Assembly (NCBI RefSeq): GCF_051014445.1
Contig: NW_027488366.1
Location: 20,106,001 to 20,170,000 of the forward strand
Direction of reading: 5' to 3'
Source of the DNA: Colletes latitarsis
Lineage: Eukaryota > Arthropoda > Insecta > Hymenoptera > Colletidae
DNA length: 64,000 nucleotides
Each line of letters opens with the position of its first letter. Positions within the stretch are counted from its first letter, which is position 1. Made by a program: the position numbers and the translations under genes. Below, one piece after another: positions 35,501 to 48,600 of the stretch. The notes under the pieces are model-generated. The model worked only from the letters and a program-made list of their open reading frames with translations, had not been told where the DNA came from and searched no databases.

Positions 35501-38500
35501 GGTGAGGGCAAATCCCAGACCTAACCGAGACATAACCAACGTTATCCTCTAAAATATTAATCGCAACCAGGTTTAATTGACTGTTTCGGTGTAGTACCGC
35601 ATTACTACGGGATCCTAACCAGAAAAAACCCAGCATCTGGCAAACAAGTATGCGAAAAAAGCGAAAGAATGAGCCAGATGATTGCGAATATCAGAACTAA
35701 CCCAGACATAACCAGCGTTATCCTCTAAAACACTAATCGGAACCAGCTTTTATTGACCGTTTCAGTGAGGTACCTCATTACTACGTGGTCCAAACCAGAA
35801 AAAGCCTAGGGTCTGGCCAACAAGTATGCGAAAAATGCGAAAGTACGGGCCAGATGAGGGCCAATCCCAGACCTAACCGAGACATAACCAGCGTTGTCCT
35901 CTAAAATACTATTCGGAACTAGCTTCTATTGACTGTTTCAGTGTGGTACCACATTACTACGTGATCCAAACCAGAAATGCCCAGGATCTGGCCAACAAGT
36001 ATGCGAAAAATGCGAAAGTACGGGCCAGATGAGGGCCAATCCCAGACCTAACCGAGACATAACCAGCGTTGTCCTCTAAAATACTATTCGGAACTAGCTT
36101 CTATTGACTGTTTCAGTGTGGTACCACATTACTACGTGATACAAACCAGAAAAAGCCCAGGATCTGGCCAACAAGTATGCGAAAAATGCGAAAGTACGAG
36201 CCAGATGAGGGCAAATCCCAGACCTAACCAAGACATAACCGGCGTTATCCTCTAAAATATTAATCGCAACCAGGTTTAATTGACTGTTTCGGTGTGGAAC
36301 CTCATTACTACGGGATCCAAACCAGAAAAAACCCAGGATCTTCCCAACAAATATGCGAAAAACGCGAAAGTATGAGCCAGATGATTGCAAATACCAGAAC
36401 TAACCCAGACATAGCCAGCGTTATCCTCTAAAATACTATTCGGAACCAGCTTCTATTGACTGTTTCGGTGTGGTACCACATAACTACGTGATCCAAATCA
36501 GCAAAAAGCCTAGGATCTGGCCAACAAGAATGCAAAAATGCGAAAGTACGGGCCAGATGAGGTCAAATCCCAGACCTAACCGAGACATAACCGGCGTTAT
36601 CCTCTAAAATATTAATCGCAACCAGGTTTAATTGACTGTTTCGGTGTGGAACCTCATTACTACGGGATCCTAACCAGAAAAAACCCAGGATCTGGCCAAT
36701 AAATATGCGAAAAACGCGAAAGTATGGGCCAGATGATTGCAAATACCAGAACTAACCCAGACATAGCCAGCGTTATCCTCTAAAATACTATTCGGAACCA
36801 GATTCTATTGACTGTTTCAGTGTGGTACCACATTACTACGCGATCCAAATCAGCAAAAAGCCTAGGATCTGGCCAACAAGAATGCAAAAATGCGAAACTA
36901 CGGGCCAGGTGAGGGCAAATCCCAGACCTAACCGAGACATAACCAGCGTTATCCTCTAAAATATTAATCGCAACCAGGTTTAATTGACTGTTTCGGTGTA
37001 GTACCGCATTACTACGTGATACAAACCAGAAAAAGGCCAGGATCTGGCCAACAAGTATGCGAAAAATGCGAAAGTACGGGCCAGATGAGGGCCAATCCCA
37101 GACCTAACCGAGACATAACCAGCGTTGTCCTCTAAAATACTATTCGGAACTAGCTTCTATTGACTGTTTCAGTGTGGTACCACATTACTACGTGATACAA
37201 ACCAGAAAAAGCCCAGGATCTGGCCAACAAGTATGCGAAAAATGCGAAAGTACGAGCCAGATGAGGGCAAATCCCGGATCTAACCTAGATATAACCGGCG
37301 TTATCCTCTAACATATTAATCGAAACCAGGTTTAATTGGCTGTTTCGGTGTGGAACGTCATTATTACGGGATCCAAACCAGAAAAAACCCAGCATCTGGC
37401 CAACAAATATGCGAAAAACGCGAAAGTATGGGCCAGATGATTGCAAATACCAGAACTAACCCAGACATAGCCAGCGTTATCCTCTAAAATACTATTCGGA
37501 ACCATCTTCTATTGACTGTTTCAGTGTGGTACCACATAACTACGTGATCCAAATCAGCAAAAAGCCTAGGATCTGGCCAACAAGAATGCAAAAATGCGAA
37601 AGTACGGGCCAGATGAGGGCAAATCCCAGACCTAACCGAGATATAACCGGCGTTATCCTCTAAAATATTAATCGCAACCAGGTTTAATTGACTGTTTCGG
37701 TGTGGAACCTCATTACTACGGGATCCAAACCAGAAAAAACCCAGGATCTTCCCAACAAATATGCGAAAAACGCGAAAGTATGAGCCAGATGATTGCAAAT
37801 ACCAGAACTAACCCAGACATAACCAGCGTTATCCTCTAAAATACTATTCGGAACCAGCTTCTATTGACTGTTTCAGTGTGGTACCACATAACTACGTGAT
37901 CCAAATCAGCAAAAAGCCTAGGATCTGGCCAACAAGAATGCAAAAATGCGAAAGTACGGGCCAGATGAGGGCAAATCCCAGACCTAACCGAGACATAACC
38001 GGCGTTATCCTCTAAAATATTAATCGCAACCAGGTTTAATTGACTGTTTCGGTGTGGAACCTCATTACTACGGGATCCTAACCAGAAAAAACCCAGGATC
38101 TGGCCAATAAATATGCGAAAAACGCGAAAGTATGGGCCAGATGATTGCAAATACCAGAACTAACCCAGACATAGCCAGCGTTATCCTCTAAAATACTATT
38201 CGGAACCAGATTCTATTGACTGTTTCAGTGTGGTACCACATTACTACGCGATCCAAATCAGCAAAAAGCCTAGGATCTGGCCAACAAGAATGCAAAAATG
38301 CGAAACTACGGGCCAGGTGAGGGCAAATCCCAGACCTAACCGAGACATAACCAGCGTTATCCTCTAAAATATTAATCGCAACCAGGTTTAATTGACTGTT
38401 TCGGTGTAGTACCGCATTACTACGTGATACAAACCAGAAAAAGGCCAGGATCTGGCCAACAAGTATGCGAGAAATGCGAAAGTACGAACCAGATGAGGGC

Positions 38501-41500
38501 AAATCCCAGACCTAACCGAGACAAAACCGGCGTTATCCTCTAAAATATTAATCGCAACCAGGTTTAATTGACTGTTCAGGTGTGGAACCTCATTACTACG
38601 GGATCCAAACCAGAAAAAACCCAGCATCTGGCAAACAAGTATGCGAAAAAAGCGAAAGTATGAGCCAGATGATTGCGAATACCAGAACTAACCCAGACAT
38701 AACCAGCGTTATCCTGTAAAACACTAATCGGAACCAGCTTTTATTGACCGTTTCAGTGAGGTACCTCATTACTACGTGGTCCAAACCAGAAAAAACCCAG
38801 GATCTGGCCAACAAGTATGCGAAAAATGCGAAAGTACGGGCCAGATGAGGGCCAATCCCAGACCTAACCGAGACATAACCAGCGTTATCCTCTAAAATAT
38901 TAATCGCAACCAGGTTTAATTGACTGTTTCGGTGTAGTACCGCATTACTACGTGATACAAACCAGAAAAAGGCCAGGATCTGGCCAACAAGTATGCGAGA
39001 AATGCAAAAGTACGAACCAGATGAGGGCAAATCCCAGACCTAACCGAGACAAAACCGGCGTTATCCTCTAAAATATTAATCGCAACCAGGTTTAATTGAC
39101 TGTTCAGGTGTGGAACCTCATTACTACGGGATCCAAACCAGAAAAAACCCAGCATCTGGCATACAAGTATGCGAAAAAAGCGAAAGTATGAGCCAGATGA
39201 TTGCGAATACCAGAACTAACCCAGACGTAACCAGCGTTATCCTCTAAAATACTAATCGGAACCAGCTTTTATTGACCGTTTCAGTGAGGTACCTCATTAC
39301 TACGTGGTCCAAACCAGAAAAAACCCAGGATCTGGCCAACAAGTATGCGAAAAATGCGAAAGTACGGGCCAGATGAGGGCCAATCCCAGACCTAACCGAG
39401 ACATAACCAGCGTTGTCCTCTACAATACTATTCGGAACTAGCTTCTATTGACTGTTTCACTGTGGTACCACATTACTACGTGATCCAAACCAGAAAAAGC
39501 CCAGGATCTGGCCAACAAGTATGCGAAAAATGCGAAAGTACGGGCCAGATGAGGGCCAATCCCAGACCTAACCGAGACATAACCAGCGTTGTCCTCTAAA
39601 ATACTATTCGGAACTAGCTTCTATTGACTGTTTCAGTGTGGTACCACATTACTACGTGATACAAACCAGAAAAAGCCCAGGGTCTGGCCGACAAGTATGC
39701 GAAAAATGCGAAAGTACGAGCCAGATGAGGGCAAATCCCGGATCTAACCGAGATATAACCGGCGTTATCCTCTAACATATTAATCGAAACCAGGTTTAAT
39801 TGGCTGTTTCGGTGTGGAACGTCATTATTACGGGATCCAAACCAGAAAAAACCCAGCATCTGGCCAACAAATATGCGAAAAACGCGAAAGTATGGGCCAG
39901 ATGATTGCAAATACCAGAACTAACCCAGACATAGCCAGCGTTATCCTCTAAAATACTATTCGGAACCAGCTTCTATTGACTGTTTCAGTGTGGTACCACA
40001 TAACTACGTGATCCAAATCAGCAAAAAGCCTAGGATCTGGCCAACAAGAATGCAAAAATGCGAAAGTACGGGCCAGATGAGGGCAAATCCCAGACCTAAC
40101 CGAGATATAACCGGCGTTATCCTCTAAAATATTAATCGCAACCAGGTTTAATTGACTGTTTCGGTGTGGAACCTCATTACTACGGGATCCTAACCAGAAA
40201 AAACCCAGGATCTGGCCAATAGATATGCGAAAAACGCGAAAGTATGGGCCAGATGATTGCAAATACCAGAACTAACCCAGACATAACCAGCGTTATCCTC
40301 TAAAACACTAATTGGAACCAGCTTTTATTGACCATTTCAGTGAGGTACCTCATTACTACGTGGTCCAAACCAGAAAAAACCCAGTATCTGGCCAACAAGT
40401 ATGCGAAAAATGCGAAAGTACGGGCCAGATGAGGGCCAATCCCAGACCTAACCGAGACATAACCAGCGTTGTCCTCTAAAATACTATTCGGAACTAGCTT
40501 CTATTGACTGTTTCAGTGTGGTACCACATTACTACGTGATCCAAATCAGCAAGAAGCCTAGGATCTGGCCAACAAGAATGCAAAAATGCGAAACTACGGG
40601 CCAGGTGAGGGCAAATCCCAGACCTAACCGAGACATAACCAGCGTTATCCTCTAAAATATTAATCGCAACCAGGTTTAATTGACTGTTTCGGTGTAGTAC
40701 CGCATTACTACGGGATCCTAACCAGAAAAAACCCAGCATCTGGCAAACAAGTATGCGAAAAAAGCGAAAGTATGAGCCAGATGATTGTGAATACCAGAAC
40801 TAACCCAGACATAACCAGCGTTATCCTCTAAAACACTAATCGGAACCAGCTTTTATTGACCGTTTCAGTGAGGTACCTCATTACTACGTGGTCCAAACCA
40901 GAAAAAACCCAGGATCTGGCCAACAAGTATGCGAAAAATGCGAAAGTACGGGCCAGATGAGGGCCAATCCCAGACCTAACCGAGACATAACCAGCGTTGT
41001 CCTCTAAAATACTATTCGGAACTAGCTTCTATTGACTGTTTCAGTGTGGCACCACATTACTACGTGATCCAAACCAGAAATGCCCAGGATCTGGCCAACA
41101 AGTATGCGAAAAATGCGAAAGTACGGGCCAGATGAGGGCCAATCCCAGACCTAACCGAGACATAACCAGCGTTGTCCTCTAAAATACTATTCGGAACTAG
41201 CTTCTATTGACTGTTTCAGTGTGGTACCACATTACTACGTGATACAAACCAGAAAAAGCCCAGGATCTGGCCAACAAGTATGCGAAAAATGCGAAAGTAC
41301 GAGCCAGATGAGGGCAAATCCCAGACCTAACCAAGACATAACCGGCGTTATCCTCTAAAATATTAATCACAACCAGGTTTAATTGACTGTTTCGGTGTGG
41401 AACCTCATTACTACGGGATCCAAACCAGAAAAAACCCAGGATCTTCCCAACAAATATGCGAAAAACGCGAAAGTATGAGCCAGATGATTGCAAATACCAG

Positions 41501-41739
41501 AACTAACCCAGACATAGCCAGCGTTATCCTCTAAAATACTATTCGGAACCAGCTTCTATTGACTGTTTCGGTGTGGTACCACATAACTACGTGATCCAAA
41601 TCAGCAAAAAGCCTAGGATCTGGCCAACAAGAATGCAAAAATGCGAAAGTACGGGCCAGATGAGGTCAAATCCCAGACCTAACCGAGACATAACCGGCGT
41701 TATCCTCTAAAATATTAATCGCAACCAGGTTTAATTGAC

Positions 41740-44700
41740 TGTTTCGGTGTGGAACCTCATTACTACGGGATCCTAACCAGAAAAAACCCAGGATCTGGCC
41801 AATAAATATGCGAAAAACGCGAAAGTATGGGCCAGATGATTGCAAATACCAGAACTAACCCAGACATAGCCAGCGTTATCCTCTAAAATACTATTCGGAA
41901 CCAGATTCTATTGACTGTTTCAGTGTGGTACCACATTACTACGCGATCCAAATCAGCAAAAAGCCTAGGATCTGGCCAACAAGAATGCAAAAATGCGAAA
42001 CTACGGGCCAGGTGAGGGCAAATCCCAGACCTAACCGAGACATAACCAGCGTTATCCTCTAAAATATTAATCGCAACCAGGTTTAATTGACTGTTTCGGT
42101 GTAGTACCGCATTACTACGTGATACAAACCAGAAAAAGGCCAGGATCTGGCCAACAAGTATGCGAAAAATGCGAAAGTACGGGCCAGATGAGGGCCAATC
42201 CCAGACCTAACCGAGACATAACCAGCGTTGTCCTCTAAAATACTATTCGGAACTAGCTTCTATTGACTGTTTCAGTGTGGTACCACATTACTACGTGATA
42301 CAAACCAGAAAAAGCCCAGGATCTGGCCAACAAGTATGCGAAAAATGCGAAAGTACGAGCCAGATGAGGGCAAATCCCGGATCTAACCTAGATATAACCG
42401 GCGTTATCCTCTAACATATTAATCGAAACCAGGTTTAATTGGCTGTTTCGGTGTGGAACGTCATTATTACGGGATCCAAACCAGAAAAAACCCAGCATCT
42501 GGCCAACAAATATGCGAAAAACGCGAAAGTATGGGCCAGATGATTGCAAATACCAGAACTAACCCAGACATAGCCAGCGTTATCCTCTAAAATACTATTC
42601 GGAACCATCTTCTATTGACTGTTTCAGTGTGGTACCACATAACTACGTGATCCAAATCAGCAAAAAGCCTAGGATCTGGCCAACAAGAATGCAAAAATGC
42701 GAAAGTACGGGCCAGATGAGGGCAAATCCCAGACCTAACCGAGATATAACCGGCGTTATCCTCTAAAATATTAATCGCAACCAGGTTTAATTGACTGTTT
42801 CGGTGTGGAACCTCATTACTACGGGATCCAAACCAGAAAAAACCCAGGATCTTCCCAACAAATATGCGAAAAACGCGAAAGTATGAGCCAGATGATTGCA
42901 AATACCAGAACTAACCCAGACATAACCAGCGTTATCCTCTAAAATACTATTCGGAACCAGCTTCTATTGACTGTTTCAGTGTGGTACCACATAACTACGT
43001 GATCCAAATCAGCAAAAAGCCTAGGATCTGGCCAACAAGAATGCAAAAATGCGAAAGTACGGGCCAGATGAGGGCAAATCCCAGACCTAACCGAGACATA
43101 ACCGGCGTTATCCTCTAAAATATTAATCGCAACCAGGTTTAATTGACTGTTTCGGTGTGGAACCTCATTACTACGGGATCCTAACCAGAAAAAACCCAGG
43201 ATCTGGCCAATAAATATGCGAAAAACGCGAAAGTATGGGCCAGATGATTGCAAATACCAGAACTAACCCAGACATAGCCAGCGTTATCCTCTAAAATACT
43301 ATTCGGAACCAGATTCTATTGACTGTTTCAGTGTGGTACCACATTACTACGCGATCCAAATCAGCAAAAAGCCTAGGATCTGGCCAACAAGAATGCAAAA
43401 ATGCGAAACTACGGGCCAGGTGAGGGCAAATCCCAGACCTAACCGAGACATAACCAGCGTTATCCTCTAAAATATTAATCGCAACCAGGTTTAATTGACT
43501 GTTTCGGTGTAGTACCGCATTACTACGTGATACAAACCAGAAAAAGGCCAGGATCTGGCCAACAAGTATGCGAGAAATGCGAAAGTACGAACCAGATGAG
43601 GGCAAATCCCAGACCTAACCGAGACAAAACCGGCGTTATCCTCTAAAATATTAATCGCAACCAGGTTTAATTGACTGTTTCGGTGTGGAACCTCATTACT
43701 ACGGGATCCTAACCAGAAAAAACCCAGGATCTGGCCAATAAATATGCGAAAAACGCGAAAGTATGGGCCAGATGATTGCAAATACCAGAACTAACCCAGA
43801 CATAGCCAGCGTTATCCTCTAAAATACTATTCGGAACCAGATTCTATTGACTGTTTCAGTGTGGTACCACATTACTACGCGATCCAAATCAGCAAAAAGC
43901 CTAGGATCTGGCCAACAAGAATGCAAAAATGCGAAACTACGGGCCAGGTGAGGGCAAATCCCAGACCTAACCGAGACATAACCAGCGTTATCCTCTAAAA
44001 TATTAATCGCAACCAGGTTTAATTGACTGTTTCGGTGTAGTACCGCATTACTACGTGATACAAACCAGAAAAAGGCCAGGATCTGGCCAACAAGTATGCG
44101 AAAAATGCGAAAGTACGGGCCAGATGAGGGCCAATCCCAGACCTAACCGAGACATAACCAGCGTTGTCCTCTAAAATACTATTCGGAACTAGCTTCTATT
44201 GACTGTTTCAGTGTGGTACCACATTACTACGTGATACAAACCAGAAAAAGCCCAGGATCTGGCCAACAAGTATGCGAAAAATGCGAAAGTACGAGCCAGA
44301 TGAGGGCAAATCCCGGATCTAACCTAGATATAACCGGCGTTATCCTCTAACATATTAATCGAAACCAGGTTTAATTGGCTGTTTCGGTGTGGAACGTCAT
44401 TATTACGGGATCCAAACCAGAAAAAACCCAGCATCTGGCCAACAAATATGCGAAAAACGCGAAAGTATGGGCCAGATGATTGCAAATACCAGAACTAACC
44501 CAGACATAGCCAGCGTTATCCTCTAAAATACTATTCGGAACCATCTTCTATTGACTGTTTCAGTGTGGTACCACATAACTACGTGATCCAAATCAGCAAA
44601 AAGCCTAGGATCTGGCCAACAAGAATGCAAAAATGCGAAAGTACGGGCCAGATGAGGGCAAATCCCAGACCTAACCGAGATATAACCGGCGTTATCCTCT

Positions 44701-45611
44701 AAAATATTAATCGCAACCAGGTTTAATTGACTGTTTCGGTGTGGAACCTCATTACTACGGGATCCAAACCAGAAAAAACCCAGGATCTTCCCAACAAATA
44801 TGCGAAAAACGCGAAAGTATGAGCCAGATGATTGCAAATACCAGAACTAACCCAGACATAACCAGCGTTATCCTCTAAAATACTATTCGGAACCAGCTTC
44901 TATTGACTGTTTCAGTGTGGTACCACATAACTACGTGATCCAAATCAGCAAAAAGCCTAGGATCTGGCCAACAAGAATGCAAAAATGCGAAAGTACGGGC
45001 CAGATGAGGGCAAATCCCAGACCTAACCGAGACATAACCGGCGTTATCCTCTAAAATATTAATCGCAACCAGGTTTAATTGACTGTTTCGGTGTGGAACC
45101 TCATTACTACGGGATCCTAACCAGAAAAAACCCAGGATCTGGCCAATAAATATGCGAAAAACGCGAAAGTATGGGCCAGATGATTGCAAATACCAGAACT
45201 AACCCAGACATAGCCAGCGTTATCCTCTAAAATACTATTCGGAACCAGATTCTATTGACTGTTTCAGTGTGGTACCACATTACTACGCGATCCAAATCAG
45301 CAAAAAGCCTAGGATCTGGCCAACAAGAATGCAAAAATGCGAAACTACGGGCCAGGTGAGGGCAAATCCCAGACCTAACCGAGACATAACCAGCGTTATC
45401 CTCTAAAATATTAATCGCAACCAGGTTTAATTGACTGTTTCGGTGTAGTACCGCATTACTACGTGATACAAACCAGAAAAAGGCCAGGATCTGGCCAACA
45501 AGTATGCGAGAAATGCGAAAGTACGAACCAGATGAGGGCAAATCCCAGACCTAACCGAGACAAAACCGGCGTTATCCTCTAAAATATTAATCGCAACCAG
45601 GTTTAATTGAC
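41740..45611. repeat. 1,936-bp tandem duplication (eleven monomers)
   Basis: Positions of about 41,740-43,675 recur at about 43,676-45,611. The units share rare forms such as ggaaccagattctattg and ggaaccatcttctattg. The junction lies inside one A-type monomer at about 43,630-43,680: upstream sequence has the gagacaaaacc form, which elsewhere is followed by gactgttcaggtg, but here gactgtttcggtg follows. That hybrid monomer marks the exchange point. Confidence 0.83.
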
Positions 45612-48600
45612 TGTTCAGGTGTGGAACCTCATTACTACGGGATCCAAACCAGAAAAAACCCAGCATCTGGCAAACAAGTATGCGAAAAATGCGAAAGTAT
45701 GAGCCAGATGATTGCGAATACCAGAACTAACCCAGACATAACCAGCGTTATCCTCTAAAACACTAATCGGAACCAGCTTTTATTGACCGTTTCAGTGAGG
45801 TACCTCATTACTACGTGGTCCAAACCAGAAAAAACCCAGGATCTGGCCAACAAGTATGCGAAAAATGCGAAAGTACGGGCCAGATGAGGGCCAATCCCAG
45901 ACCTAACCGAGACATAACCAGCGTTATCCTCTAAAATATTAATCGCAACCAGGTTTAATTGACTGTTTCGGTGTAGTACCGCATTACTACGTGATACAAA
46001 CCAGAAAAAGGCCAGGATCTGGCCAACAAGTATGCGAGAAATGCAAAAGTACGAACCAGATGAGGGCAAATCCCAGACCTAACCGAGACAAAACCGGCGT
46101 TATCCTCTAAAATATTAATCGCAACCAGGTTTAATTGACTGTTCAGGTGTGGAACCTCATTACTACGGGATCCAAACCAGAAAAAACCCAGCATCTGGCA
46201 TACAAGTATGCGAAAAAAGCGAAAGTATGAGCCAGATGATTGCGAATACCAGAACTAACCCAGACGTAACCAGCGTTATCCTCTAAAACACTAATCGGAA
46301 CCAGCTTTTATTGACCGTTTCAGTGAGGTACCTCATTACTACGTGGTCCAAACCAGAAAAAACCCAGGATCTGGCCAACAAGTATGCGAAAAATGCGAAA
46401 GTACGGGCCAGATGAGGGCCAATCCCAGACCTAACCGAGACATAACCAGCGTTGTCCTCTAAAATACTATTCGGAACTAGCTTCTATTGACTGTTTCACT
46501 GTGGTACCACATTACTACGTGATCCAAACCAGAAAAAGCCCAGGATCTGGCCAACAAGTATGCGAAAAATGCGAAAGTACGGGCCAGATGAGGGCCAATC
46601 CCAGACCTAACCGAGACATAACCAGCGTTGTCCTCTAAAATACTATTCGGAACTAGCTTCTATTGACTGTTTCAGTGTGGTACCACATTACTACGTGATA
46701 CAAACCAGAAAAAGCCCAGGATCTGGCCGACAAGTATGCGAAAAATGCGAAAGTACGAGCCAGATGAGGGCAAATCCCGGATCTAACCGAGATATAACCG
46801 GCGTTATCCTCTAACATATTAATCGAAACCAGGTTTAATTGGCTGTTTCGGTGTGGAACGTCATTATTACGGGATCCAAACCAGAAAAAACCCAGCATCT
46901 GGCCAACAAATATGCGAAAAACGCGAAAGTACGGGCCAGATGAGGGCCAATCCCAGACCTAACCGAGACATAACCAGCGTTGTCCTCTAAAATACTATTC
47001 GGAACTAGCTTCTATTGACTGTTTCAGTGTGGTACCACATTACTACGTGATCCAAATCAGCAAGAAGCCTAGGATCTGGCCAACAAGAATGCAAAAATGC
47101 GAAACTACGGGCCAGGTGAGGGCAAATCCCAGACCTAACCGAGACATAACCAGCGTTATCCTCTAAAATATTAATCGCAACCAGGTTTAATTGACTGTTT
47201 CGGTGTAGTACCGCATTACTACGGGATCCTAACCAGAAAAAACCCAGCATCTGGCAAACAAGTATGCGAAAAAAGCGAAAGAATGAGCCAGATGATTGCG
47301 AATACCAGAACTAACCCAGACATAACCAGCGTTATCCTCTAAAACACTAATCGGAACCAGCTTTTATTGACCGTTTCAGTGAGGTACCTCATTACTACGT
47401 GGTCCAAACCAGAAAAAACCCAGGATCTGGCCAACAAGTATGCGAAAAATGCGAAAGTACGGGCCAGATGAGGGCCAATCCCAGACCTAACCGAGACATA
47501 ACCAGCGTTGTCCTCTAAAATACTATTCGGAACTAGCTTCTATTGACTGTTTCAGTGTGGTACCACATTACTACGTGATCCAAACCAGAAAAAGCCCAGG
47601 ATCTGGCCAACAAGTATGCGAAAAATGCGAAAGTACGGGCCAGATGAGGGCCAATCCCAGACCTAACCGAGACATAACCAGCGTTGTCCTCTAAAATACT
47701 ATTCGGAACTAGCTTCTATTGACTGTTTCAGTGTGGTACCACATTACTACGTGATCCAAATCAGCAAAAAGCCTAGGATCTGGCCAACAAGAATGCAAAA
47801 ATGCGAAACTACGGGCCAGGTGAGGGCAAATCCCAGACCAAACCGAGACATAACCAGCGTTATCCTCTAAAATATTAATCGCAACCAGGTTTAATTGACT
47901 GTTTCGGTGTAGTACCGCATTACTACGGGATCCTAACCAGAAAAAACCCAGGATCTGGCCAATAAATATGCGAAAAACGCGAAAGTATGGGCCAGATGAT
48001 TGCAAATACCAGAACTAACCCAGCCATAGCCAGCGTTATCCTCTAAAATACTATTCGGAACCAGCTTCTATTGACTGTTTCAGTGTGGTACCACATTACT
48101 ACGCGATCCAAATCAGCAAAAAGCCTAGGATCTGGCCAACAAGTATGCGAAAAATGCGAAAGTACGGGCCAGATGAGGGCAAATCCCAGACCTAACCGAG
48201 ACATAACCGGCGTTATCCTCTAAAATATTAATCGCAACCAGGTTCAATTGACTGTTTCGGTGTGGAACCTCGTTACTACGGGATCCTAGCCAGAAAAAAC
48301 CCAGGATCTGGCCAACACATATGCGAAAAACGCGAAAGTATGAGCCAGATGATTGCAAATACCAGAACTAACGCGGGAATAGCCAGCGTTGTCCTCTAAA
48401 ATACTATTCGGGTCCAGCTTTTATTGACTGTTTTAGTGTGGTACCACATTACTACGTGATCCAAACCAGAAAAAGCCCAGAATCTGGCCAACAAGTACGC
48501 GAAAAATGCGAAGGTACGAGCCAGATGATTGCAAATACCAGAACTAACCGAGACATAACCTGCGTCATCCTCTAAAATTTGAATCGCAACCAGGTTTAAT

